NCBI RefSeq assembly: GCF_008728835.1
Contig: NZ_CP042582.1
Coordinates: forward strand, 248,001 to 312,000
DNA length: 64,000 nt
Direction: 5' to 3'
Source: Hypericibacter adhaerens
GTDB lineage: Bacteria > Pseudomonadota > Alphaproteobacteria > Dongiales > Dongiaceae
Part shown: one piece after another, positions 56,663 through 64,000 of the stretch
Layout of the letters: every line of letters starts with the position of its first letter
How positions within the stretch are numbered: the stretch's first letter is position 1
Notes under the pieces: generated by a model
What the model saw: only the letters and a program-made list of their open reading frames with translations
Database searches by the model: none
Told to the model about the DNA's origin: nothing
Position numbers and translations under genes: made by a program

Positions 56663-57190
56663 TTGCCGCCGCTGCTGATCGTCTTCGGCGGGCTGCCGGG
56701 CACCGGCAAGACGACGATCGCGCGCGAGGTCGCCCGCCGGCAGCGCGCGACCTATCTGCGGATCGACACGATCGAGCAGGCGATCCGCGAGGCGGATGGG
56801 CTCGCCGGCGATATCGGCCCCGCCGGCTATGCAGCGGCTTACGCGCTGGCCGAGGCGAACCTGCGGCTGGGGCAGGCGGTCGTGGCCGATGCCGTCAATC
56901 CGCTGGCGATCACGCGCGCGGCCTGGCGGTCGGCGGCGGTCGCCGCCGCGGCGCCGATCCTCGAGGTCGAGCTGCTCTGCTCCGACCAGGCGGAGCATCG
57001 CCGGCGCGTCGAAGGCCGGGTGGTGGATGTGCCCGGCCTCGTTCCGCCCGGCTGGGCCGCGGTGCTGGCCCGCGAGTACGAGCCCTGGCCGGAGCCGCAT
57101 CTGGTGATCGACACGGCGACGGCGAGCCCGGACGAAGCCGTCGACCGGGTCTGCGCGGCGATCGAGGCACGGCGCTATCTCTCCTCCTGA
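56663..57190 (+). CDS. AAA/kinase-like P-loop protein
   Basis: A P-loop NTPase of about 175 residues: Walker A GGLPGTGKTTIAREVA at the N terminus, then DAVNPLAITRAAWRSA and EVELLCSDQAEHRRRVEGR, the layout of small zeta-toxin/gluconate-kinase-like ATP-dependent kinases annotated as AAA family. Start is uncertain: TTG at 56663 avoids overlap with the lipoprotein gene, while an ATG at 56597 would overlap it by 62 bases; neither has a good ribosome site. Function unknown. Confidence 0.78.
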   Translation: MPPLLIVFGGLPGTGKTTIAREVARRQRATYLRIDTIEQAIREADGLAGDIGPAGYAAAYALAEANLRLGQAVVADAVNPLAITRAAWRSAAVAAAAPILEVELLCSDQAEHRRRVEGRVVDVPGLVPPGWAAVLAREYEPWPEPHLVIDTATASPDEAVDRVCAAIEARRYLSS

Positions 57191-57218
57191 AGAATGATCC
57201 CCGAGCTCGCGGCAGTCC

Positions 57219-57596
57219 ATGCAGCCACCGCTCACTGTCTGGTACAACACCCGATGCCCGGTCTGTAACGCCGGCATCACCCGACAGCGGCGCCGGCTGC
57301 TGGCGGCGATGCAGAAGGGGATCATCGAATTCCGCGACATCAATCTCGAGCCCGAGGCGCTGGCCCGCTTCGGCGCGGGCCTCGAAGAGGTGCGGCGCCG
57401 GCTTCATGCCGTCGATGCGCAGGACCGGCTCCTGGTCGGTGCCGACTGCGCCATCGCCATCTGGCGCCTGACGCCGGGCGAGGCCTGGCTCGGTTGGCTC
57501 CTGGGGCTGCCGGTACTGCGCCAGGTCATGCGCTTCGCCTATGACGGCTTCGCCGACCGGCTCTATGGCTGGAACCGGCGCAAGGGCCATTGGTAG
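57219..57596 (+). CDS. DUF393 (DCC family) thiol-disulfide oxidoreductase-like protein
   Basis: A 125-residue protein with the N-terminal motif WYNTRCPVCNAGI (CxxC in the DUF393 position; the usual Asp of DCC is Thr-Arg here). It then carries IEFRDINLEPEAL and the C-terminal FAYDGFADRLYGWNRRKGHW characteristic of the family. These small thioredoxin-fold-like proteins are suspected redox proteins; no substrate is established. Confidence 0.85.
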   Translation: MQPPLTVWYNTRCPVCNAGITRQRRRLLAAMQKGIIEFRDINLEPEALARFGAGLEEVRRRLHAVDAQDRLLVGADCAIAIWRLTPGEAWLGWLLGLPVLRQVMRFAYDGFADRLYGWNRRKGHW

Positions 57597-57671
57597 CGCG
57601 CCGTGCTAGAGTGACGCCACTTCTCCGCCTCGCCGGCCGTCGCGATCGGGAGGCTTCCAGGCGATAGGACA

Positions 57672-58652
57672 ATGACCGGAATTCGTCCAGGTCCCCGCAA
57701 CCTGATCACCGATATCGGCGGGCTCAAGGTCGGCCAGGCCCACGACGCGCGCGTCCGCACCGGCGTCACGGTCGTTCTGCCGGACAGGCCCGCCGTCTGC
57801 GCCTGCGATGTGCGCGGCGGCGGTCCCGGCACGCGCGAGACCGATCTGCTGGCGGCCGATACGCTGGTGGAGGCGGTCGATGCGCTCGTGCTCTCCGGCG
57901 GCTCGGTCTACGGCCTGGGCGCCGCGGACGGCGTCGTCGCCGCGCTGGGGGCGGCGGGACGGGGCTATTCGGTCGGCGAGGGGGCGAAGCCCGCCCCGAT
58001 CGTGCCGGCCGCGATCCTGTTCGACCTCGCCAACAGCGGCGACAAGAACTGGGGCGACCGGCCGCCTTATGGCGAGCTCGGCCGCCAGGCGCTGGCGGCG
58101 GCGGATCGGGCGTTCGAGCTCGGCGTGGCCGGGGCCGGCTATGGCGCCAAGGCCGGCACGCTCAAGGGCGGCATCGGCTCCACGAGCCTGGTCGATGACA
58201 GCGGGATCGCCGTCGGTGCGCTGGTGGCGGTGAATGCGGTGGGCTCGGTCGTCATGCCGGGTTCCGACGCGTTCTGGGCCTGGCCGTTCGAGATCGACGG
58301 CGAGTTCGGTGGCGCGCGGCCCGATCCGCGCCGGCCGATGGCGCCCGACGATTGGGGCGCCGCCAAGGCGAGCCCGGCCTTGCGCCAGAACACCACGATC
58401 GCCGTCGTCGCCACCAATGTCGCGCTCACCCCGGCCCAGGCCCGCCGTCTGGCGATCATGGCGCAGGATGGTCTGTCGCGGGCGATCCGCCCGGTCCACA
58501 CGCTCTTCGACGGCGATGTTGTGTTCGCGCTCTCGACCGGCGCGCGGCCGCTGGCGGAACCTTGGGCCTTGACCTTGAGCGTGCTGGGCGAACGGGCCGC
58601 CAACTGCCTCGCCCGCGCGGTCGCGCGCGGCGTGTTCGCGGCCAGGGGTTGA
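57672..58652 (+). CDS. P1 family (DmpA-type) aminopeptidase / N-terminal nucleophile hydrolase
   Basis: A 326-residue member of the DmpA/BapA family of self-cleaving aminopeptidases. GPRNLITDIGGLKVGQAHD at the start, ALVLSGGSVYGLGAADGV and YGAKAGTLKGGIGSTS are family segments. The second Thr of RQNTTIAVVATNVAL is the predicted nucleophile exposed by autocleavage, by analogy with the Ser of DmpA. It would act on D- or beta-amino acid peptides or amides in the cytoplasm. It converges on operon 2. Confidence 0.88.
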   Translation: MTGIRPGPRNLITDIGGLKVGQAHDARVRTGVTVVLPDRPAVCACDVRGGGPGTRETDLLAADTLVEAVDALVLSGGSVYGLGAADGVVAALGAAGRGYSVGEGAKPAPIVPAAILFDLANSGDKNWGDRPPYGELGRQALAAADRAFELGVAGAGYGAKAGTLKGGIGSTSLVDDSGIAVGALVAVNAVGSVVMPGSDAFWAWPFEIDGEFGGARPDPRRPMAPDDWGAAKASPALRQNTTIAVVATNVALTPAQARRLAIMAQDGLSRAIRPVHTLFDGDVVFALSTGARPLAEPWALTLSVLGERAANCLARAVARGVFAARG

Positions 58653-58687
58653 ACCCCGGGCTCGCAGCGGCCCTGTGGCGACGATGC

Positions 58688-60190
58688 TCAGTGAACGGCG
58701 GCGTACATGATCTTCTCCTCCGTCGCCGCGCCGGGCATGAACTCCTCGACGACGCGGCCCTGGCGGCAGACCAGGATCCGGTCCGAGAGGTTCATGATCT
58801 CCGGCAGGTAGGAGGAGATCATGATCACCGCCAGCCCCTCGTCGGCCAGGCGGTTGATGAACTGGTGGATCTCGCCGATGGCGCCGACATCCACGCCGCG
58901 CGTGGGCTCGTCGAAGATCACCAGGCGCGGCTTCTGCAGCAGGGCTTTGCCGATGACGAGCTTCTGCTGATTGCCGCCCGACAGCTCGACGGCTCGCGCG
59001 TTGCGATTGATGGCACGGATATTGAGCGTCTGCGTCCAGCTGTCGGCGAGCTTGCGCATCTCGGCCATGCTGACGATACCGCCGGTCGCGTTGAGGTTCT
59101 TGGCCAGAAGCCCGGCATAGAGATTGTCGCCGATCGACATGGTCTCGAAGAAGCCCTCGAGCTTGCGGTCCTCGGTGACGTAGACGATCCCGTCCTTCAC
59201 GGCCGGCGCCGGCACCTTGTAGCGCACGGGCCGGCCCTCGAAACGCACCTCGCCGCCGTGGAAGAAGTCGCGCTTGACCACGCCGGCGACGATGCGCGCC
59301 GTCTCGGAGCGCCCCGATCCCACCAGCCCGAACAGGCCCGTGATCTGGCCCTCATAGACCGAGAAGGAATTGTTGCGGACCATGTTGCCCATGGTCAGGT
59401 CCTGCACGCTCAAGACCCGGCGGCCGCGGGGGCGCACCTGGCTCTGCTCGCGGCGGCGATAGAGCTCGCCCGAGAGCGAGCGTCCGACCATGGCGCGGAT
59501 GATCTTGTCGCGGTCGAAGGCGCCGGTCGCGTCGGTCACGACATGCTCGCCGTCGCGCAGCACCGTGATCCGGTCGGCGATGTCGAGCGCCTCCTCGAGC
59601 GCGTGCGAGATGAACACGATCGAGACGCCGCGCGCCTTGAGCCTTCCGACCAGCGCCACGAAGTGATGCTTCTCCTCGGGCGTCAGGGTGGCGGTCGGCT
59701 CGTCGAAGATGATGATGCGCGCCTTGTGCCGCACCGCGCGCGCGATCTCGACCATCTGCTTCTTGGCGGCGCCCAGCGACGCCACCGTCGCCGTCGGATC
59801 GACCGGGAAGTTCAGCGACTGCAGGAACTGCTGGGCCGAGATATAGATCCCGCGCAGGCGGTTGAGGAAGCGCTCGTCGCCCAGATAGAGGTTTTGCGCC
59901 ACCGTCATGGAGGGAACCAGCGTGGTCTCCTGGAACACCATGGCGACGCCCTGCTTCAGCGCCGCGGCGGGCGTGGGGAAGCTCACCGCCTTGCCTTCGA
60001 TCGCCATGGTGCCGCTGGTCGGCTGGACGACCCCCGCCATGATCTTGGTCAGGGTCGATTTGCCGGCGCCGTTCTCGCCCAGGAGCGCATGGACCTCGCC
60101 CTGAAGCAGCGTGAAATCGACAGTCTTCACCGCGGGAACGCCGCGATATTCCTTGGTGATCCCGCGCATCTCGAGCAGGGGCGTCGTCAT
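58688..60190 (-). CDS. sugar ABC transporter ATP-binding protein (two ABC domains)
   Basis: A 500-residue RbsA-like ATPase, paralogue of 53797-55296. Walker A LGENGAGKSTLTKI, Walker B IIIFDEPTATLTPEE, second-domain signature LSGGNQQKLVIGKALL and LVIFDEPTRGVDVG. The segment LRGIYISAQQFLQSLNF is shared exactly with the other copy, as is the ending EEKIMYAAVH. Its ATG overlaps the stop of the propeller gene by four bases. Last gene of operon 2. Confidence 0.95.
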   Translation of the reverse strand: MTTPLLEMRGITKEYRGVPAVKTVDFTLLQGEVHALLGENGAGKSTLTKIMAGVVQPTSGTMAIEGKAVSFPTPAAALKQGVAMVFQETTLVPSMTVAQNLYLGDERFLNRLRGIYISAQQFLQSLNFPVDPTATVASLGAAKKQMVEIARAVRHKARIIIFDEPTATLTPEEKHHFVALVGRLKARGVSIVFISHALEEALDIADRITVLRDGEHVVTDATGAFDRDKIIRAMVGRSLSGELYRRREQSQVRPRGRRVLSVQDLTMGNMVRNNSFSVYEGQITGLFGLVGSGRSETARIVAGVVKRDFFHGGEVRFEGRPVRYKVPAPAVKDGIVYVTEDRKLEGFFETMSIGDNLYAGLLAKNLNATGGIVSMAEMRKLADSWTQTLNIRAINRNARAVELSGGNQQKLVIGKALLQKPRLVIFDEPTRGVDVGAIGEIHQFINRLADEGLAVIMISSYLPEIMNLSDRILVCRQGRVVEEFMPGAATEEKIMYAAVH

Positions 60191-61302
60191 GCGCGGCCTC
60201 CTTCCTCGCCCGGGCCGGCGCCGGGATCGAGCGACAGGATGGCGTTGCCGCCTTTGCAGGCCACCAGCAACCGGCCGTTCCAATCGAGGCAGCTCGTCAC
60301 GCCGTGGCGCGTGCCGTCGGCGCGGCTGTGATAGCTGGTGACCGGCTGGAAGGCGGCATCGAGGCGGATCAGGAGCCCGTAGGAGCGGCTGGGCGCCCAG
60401 GGCTTCAGGATGCCGAGCTGCTTGATGGCGCCGCCCTGCAGCGGTTCGAGGAAGCTCTGGCCCGAATTCAAGGCGGGCGCGATCCAGTATTCGGCCTCGA
60501 CCTCGCGGAACATGTCGGCGCAGAAGCCGCGCTCGCGCAGCACGAACTCGACCAGCCGGCTGCGCGGTGCGAAGACGCAGAGCCAATGGCCGCCGCCCGT
60601 GGCCGGCGCCAGGCGCGCGGGATAGCCGGGCAGCAGATCCAGCAGCACGGTCGGCCTGTCGCCCGGGGAGGGCAGGGTCAGGATCTGGTGGCGCCAGCTT
60701 TCCGAGACCGCGACGGCACCTTGCGGTCCCGCGGCCAGCCCATAGGGAAAGGCGAGCCGGTCGGCCAGCCGGGTGGGCTTGCCGGATTCGAGATCGATGC
60801 GCCAGACCGAGCCGCTGGCGTTGCGCTCCATCAGGTCGCGCTTCCAGCCTGAGGGCGGGTTCTGGCGCGAGCCGTGGGCGACGATGAGCGACGCGTCCTC
60901 GAGCCGCAGGGCGGTCGGGCAGGAAGGCTTGGGGCCGGGATCGGCGAGGCGCTGGCCCTTGCGGGGTCCGCCCGCGAACAGGATCGTCCCGTCGTCGAGG
61001 CCGGCGACGAGATTGCCTTGGGTATCCCCGGCGAGGCAGGCGACCTCGCTGTCGAAGCCGGCGAGGATATCGGCCCTGTCGGCGCCGCCGCGCGGGTCGA
61101 GCGCCAGGACGGTCTTGCCGCTCGAGAACAGCACGCGGCCGCCGATCGCGACGAGATTGTCGGGCCGCTCGACCGACAGGAGGAGATCGGCCTCCTCGAT
61201 CGCCTGGTTGGGCTGGATCGCGCCGTCCATCGGCGGCAGGGTGATCGCGGCATCGCCGGTACCGCGGAACCAGTCGAGCGCCTGGCGCAGCGGACCGATC
61301 AT
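60187..61302 (-). CDS. stand-alone strictosidine-synthase-like propeller (operon 2)
   Basis: A 371-residue paralogue of 52686-53792. It has the same substitutions at the metal-ligand positions (ERPDNLV, FPYGLA, GYPARLAP). Shared family text includes SESWRHQILTL, VFAPRSRLVEFVLRE, SGQSFLEPLQGGAIKQLGI and YHSRADGTRHGVTS. Because both operons keep a propeller with the same lost site, the loss is old and the protein presumably has a non-catalytic role. ATGA overlaps on both sides couple it tightly to its neighbours. Confidence 0.82.
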   Translation of the reverse strand: MIGPLRQALDWFRGTGDAAITLPPMDGAIQPNQAIEEADLLLSVERPDNLVAIGGRVLFSSGKTVLALDPRGGADRADILAGFDSEVACLAGDTQGNLVAGLDDGTILFAGGPRKGQRLADPGPKPSCPTALRLEDASLIVAHGSRQNPPSGWKRDLMERNASGSVWRIDLESGKPTRLADRLAFPYGLAAGPQGAVAVSESWRHQILTLPSPGDRPTVLLDLLPGYPARLAPATGGGHWLCVFAPRSRLVEFVLRERGFCADMFREVEAEYWIAPALNSGQSFLEPLQGGAIKQLGILKPWAPSRSYGLLIRLDAAFQPVTSYHSRADGTRHGVTSCLDWNGRLLVACKGGNAILSLDPGAGPGEEGGRA

Positions 61303-63428
61303 CGCGCCGATCCCCAATAATGGTCCTGCGCGGTCCAGGTCGGATCGGCGCCGGGGATGCGGTATTTGCCGATCCGGTTGTTGTAGATGCCGCCGATATA
61401 GAGATGGCCGCGATGCTCGCGCATGGAGGTGATCATCGGGTGGTTCTGGCCGCCCAGATCCCACAGCGCGTCGAGCACCTCGCCCTTCTCGTTGAACTTG
61501 ACGATGCAGCCCGTGTTGATGTTGGGGTAGAGCCACTCGTCCATCGGGATGCGGCGCGCCATGCGGCGGCGGAAGCCCGGCTTGCGCAGCGCGAGATCGA
61601 GGATCGGGGTGCGCATGCCGACGATGGCGAGCCAGTAATTGCCGTCCGAGGCGCGGTTGACGTTGTCGGGATAGCCGGGCAGCCCGTCCAGCACGATCTC
61701 GGTCCGGCCGGCCTTCGGCCCGTCGAACCAGTAGCGCAGCACGCGGCAGGCCCAGGTCTCGTTGAGCAGCAGCGACTGCCCGTCGGAGGCCATGCAGATG
61801 CCGTTGGCGAGCCGGATGTTGCGCAGCACGGTGCGGGTCGTGCCGGTTCGCGGGTCGTGGCAGATGACCCGGCCATTGGGCCGGCATTCGACGCCGTCCA
61901 CGGCCCAGTCCTGCGATTCGTAGCGGATCGAGGCCTCGCTGAAGAAGATGCGGCCGTCCGGCGCGATGTCGAGATCGTCGGCGAAGCGGACGCGCGCATC
62001 GTCGATGATGGAACGCGGCGAGCGGTTGGTCTCGTCGGTCATCTTGCGCACCTCGCCCTTGGGCGAGACCGCGTAGAGCCCCATGCCGCCGACGCAGACC
62101 TGGAGATGGCCCTCCCGGTCGAACGCCATGCCCAGCGGATGGCCGCCGATATGGGCGAAGATCTCGGCGCGCTTGTGGTCGGGCCCGTGGAACTTGACGA
62201 TGTCGCCGTGCCGCGAGCCGCAATAGAGATTGTCGTCGCGGTCGAGGATCACGTCCTCGGGTCCCTCGATCTGGCCGAGCCCGATCACCTCGACCTGGCG
62301 CAGCTTGTCGTTGAGCGCATAGGGCGAGCCGGAATCCGGCAGCGTCGAGGGCCGCGTCGGCAGGCGGAAATAGGTGGGCGAGACATAGAGCTTGGACAGG
62401 ACCTTGTGCCGGTTCTTGAGCCAGCGCACGTCGATCGAGACCGCCATGAGCAGGATCAGCCCCAGCACCATGGAGGTGGCGCCGCTCTGGAAGCCCAGCC
62501 GCACCAGCCCGTTGCTGACCAGCAGCACGATGATCGAGCCGAGGATGCCCTTGACCACCGAGCCGCGGCCGCCGCCGAGGCTGTTGCCGCCCAGCACCGC
62601 GGCCGTGAGCGCCTGGATGTCGAGGCCCACGCCCGTGTCGGCGCCGGCGCCGCCGAGCCGCGCCGCGAAGAGGAAGCCCGCGACGCCCGCCAGGGCCGCC
62701 GAGAGCACATAGGTCATGCAGACCGTGCGGCGGACGGGAATGCCGATATTGTAGGCGGAGCGGCGCGACCCGCCGATGGCGCTCACATGCCAGCCGAGGC
62801 GCGAGCGGCTGAGGAAGATATGGGCGATGACGGCGATGACGATCGCCACGATGAAGCTGAAGGGCACGCCGAGCGCGGTGCCGTCGCCCAGATAGAACCA
62901 GAGATCGGATTCCACATAGGCGCCGGCGATCTGCACCGAGAACTTCAGCAGCAGCATGTCCACGACGGCGCGGATCATGATCAGCGTGACCAGCGTCGTC
63001 AGGAAGGCGCGCAGGCGCAGATAGCCGACCAGGACGCCGTTCATGAGGCCGACCAGGCCGTTGACCGCGACGACGGCGAGGAAGGCGGCCCAGACCGGCC
63101 AGCCCAGGATGTTCATCGCGATCAGCGCCACCAGGTTGGCGAGCGCGAAGGTCGAGCCGACGCTGAGATCGATGCCGCCGCCCAGCATGACGATCAGCAG
63201 GCCGATCACGATCAGCAGGAACTCGCCGAGCTGGCGCGTGGCGTCGCTCAGATAGCCGATGGAGTAGAAGTCCGGGATGACCGAGCCGAAGATGCCGATC
63301 GTGATCAGCAGGAAGGCGAAGGGGATCAGGTTGTCGATCCATCGCTTCGCCAGGATCTCGCCCAGGAGATGGTCCGGCAGCAGGCGATAGCGCCACCGCA
63401 TCAGGGCATCGGTACCGGCCAGGGCCAT
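61299..63428 (-). CDS. ABC permease fused to strictosidine-synthase/SMP-30-like beta-propeller (operon 2)
   Basis: A 709-residue fusion with the same layout as 50566-52686: RbsC-like permease (VMLGGGIDLSVGSTFALA; RLRAFLTTLVTLIMIRAVV; GGNSLGGGRGSVVKGILG), linker, then propeller with intact ligand-like positions (QIEGPEDVILD, LANGIC, YPDNVNRASDG). Both halves align along their entire length, so the fusion predates the operon duplication. The ATG at 63428 follows the binding-protein gene by about 80 bases. Confidence 0.9.
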   Translation of the reverse strand: MALAGTDALMRWRYRLLPDHLLGEILAKRWIDNLIPFAFLLITIGIFGSVIPDFYSIGYLSDATRQLGEFLLIVIGLLIVMLGGGIDLSVGSTFALANLVALIAMNILGWPVWAAFLAVVAVNGLVGLMNGVLVGYLRLRAFLTTLVTLIMIRAVVDMLLLKFSVQIAGAYVESDLWFYLGDGTALGVPFSFIVAIVIAVIAHIFLSRSRLGWHVSAIGGSRRSAYNIGIPVRRTVCMTYVLSAALAGVAGFLFAARLGGAGADTGVGLDIQALTAAVLGGNSLGGGRGSVVKGILGSIIVLLVSNGLVRLGFQSGATSMVLGLILLMAVSIDVRWLKNRHKVLSKLYVSPTYFRLPTRPSTLPDSGSPYALNDKLRQVEVIGLGQIEGPEDVILDRDDNLYCGSRHGDIVKFHGPDHKRAEIFAHIGGHPLGMAFDREGHLQVCVGGMGLYAVSPKGEVRKMTDETNRSPRSIIDDARVRFADDLDIAPDGRIFFSEASIRYESQDWAVDGVECRPNGRVICHDPRTGTTRTVLRNIRLANGICMASDGQSLLLNETWACRVLRYWFDGPKAGRTEIVLDGLPGYPDNVNRASDGNYWLAIVGMRTPILDLALRKPGFRRRMARRIPMDEWLYPNINTGCIVKFNEKGEVLDALWDLGGQNHPMITSMREHRGHLYIGGIYNNRIGKYRIPGADPTWTAQDHYWGSAR

Positions 63429-63506
63429 GGGTGTCCGTCTCGAATGGCGGGAAGGGGAGAGCAGAAGGACGAGGCGGCCGGACCGGCCGCCTCTTCCCGG
63501 GGAAAT

Positions 63507-64000
63507 CTAACCCTGCTTGGGCAGGTCCTTCATGCTCCAGCAGGAGTCGGGCTTGAGCGTGTCCTTGGTCAGGATCTTGTTGGGCGTGTAGAGCGAGACC
63601 TTCATGGCGCCCGGCTTCAGGCCGCTCTGGAGCAGCACCTTGATGATGGCGCTCATGTCGGCCGCCTGCCGCGGCACGTCGAAGCTGACATACTCGTCGA
63701 AGCCGCCGCTCTCGAGATTGTCGCAGGCCATCTTCTCGCCGCCGCCGTTGGTGACGACATAGACCTTGCCGGTGAGGCCCGCCTCGCTGATCGCGGCCGA
63801 GCTGCCGAGCGCCATGCCGTCCCAGAAGCTGATCAGGCCGCAGAGATCCGGGTTCTGCTGCAGCACCGTCGCCGTCAGGGCGCGGGCCTTGCTGGCGTCC
63901 CAGTCGGCCGCCTGGTTCGAGACGACCTTGATCTCGGGATGCTGGGCGAAGACGTCGAGGATCGGGCCGATCTGGTAGACGCTGGTCGCCGCGGTCAGCA
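63507..64000 (-). CDS. periplasmic substrate-binding protein, ribose type (5' end beyond window)
   Basis: The C-terminal 164 residues of a binding protein paralogous to 49469-50488: HPEIKVVSNQAADWDASKARAL, NPDLCGLISFWDGMALGS, GGGEKMACDNLESGGF and the ending DTLKPDSCWSMKDL correspond closely, including Cys positions. The upstream part and any further permease gene of operon 2 are off the window. Confidence 0.9.
   Translation of the reverse strand, partial: LTAATSVYQIGPILDVFAQHPEIKVVSNQAADWDASKARALTATVLQQNPDLCGLISFWDGMALGSSAAISEAGLTGKVYVVTNGGGEKMACDNLESGGFDEYVSFDVPRQAADMSAIIKVLLQSGLKPGAMKVSLYTPNKILTKDTLKPDSCWSMKDLPKQG

Noticed and set aside
60187-63396. A 1069-codon minus-strand frame spanning the propeller and fused permease genes
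   Set aside because: Only its end, in frame with the 371-residue propeller, is real; the remainder overlaps the permease fusion out of frame and lacks recognisable protein sequence.

Overview
The window is high-G+C DNA from an alphaproteobacterium, most likely of the Rhodospirillales type. This rests on gene content and order: a ribonuclease D gene followed by kdsD, an NDUFA9-like protein, glutamate synthase with an Azospirillum-like propeptide, a phasin, and genes packed with 1- and 4-base overlaps. No rRNA, insertion sequence, prophage or CRISPR array is visible. Two tRNA genes (Leu-CAG, Ser-GGA) are present.

Layout. 1-3.6 kb: kdsD (cut by the window edge), rnd, tRNA-Leu, an NDUFA9-like dehydrogenase and uppP. 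4-10.6 kb: glutamate synthase gltD and gltB with a glutathione-transferase gene between them. 10.7-13.5 kb: cytochrome c, a ferritin-like lipoprotein and an ECF sigma/anti-sigma pair. 13.7-18.7 kb: a second GST-like protein, a TPR protein, an SDR, an alpha/beta hydrolase and a glycosyltransferase, separated by REP-like palindromes. 18.8-28.5 kb: translation genes thrS, infC (apparent AUA start), rpmI, rplT, pheS and pheT. A Rieske-flavoprotein fusion and an AT-rich micro-gene island separate infC from rpmI. 28.6-37.2 kb: a phasin, several regulators, lepA and a PAS-containing chemoreceptor. 37.3-38.1 kb: tRNA-Ser, a 113-bp tandem array and a small GIY-YIG nuclease gene.

38.4-48.0 kb is a catabolic acyl-CoA cluster: TetR regulator, enoyl-CoA hydratase, CoA ligase, acyl-CoA dehydrogenase, three SDRs, SCP-X-like thiolase and an MBL-fold hydrolase. 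Together they could carry an organic acid through activation and a complete beta-oxidation round. A shared palindrome TGAC-N6-GTCA lies upstream of three of its transcription units and probably marks the TetR regulon.

48.3-64.0 kb holds two paralogous ribose-type ABC importer operons facing each other. Each contains a permease fused to a C-terminal strictosidine-synthase/SMP-30-like beta-propeller, a free propeller paralogue that has lost the metal-ligand positions, and a double ATPase. Unrelated genes lie between them (SDR, lipoprotein, kinase-like P-loop protein, DUF393 protein, P1-family peptidase).

The least ordinary items are: the repeat array that ends exactly at the GIY-YIG start codon; the promoter/25-codon ORF/terminator unit before rpmI; the doubled permease-propeller system; the pseudoknot-like insertion in pheS; and the pheST leader with an intrinsic terminator.
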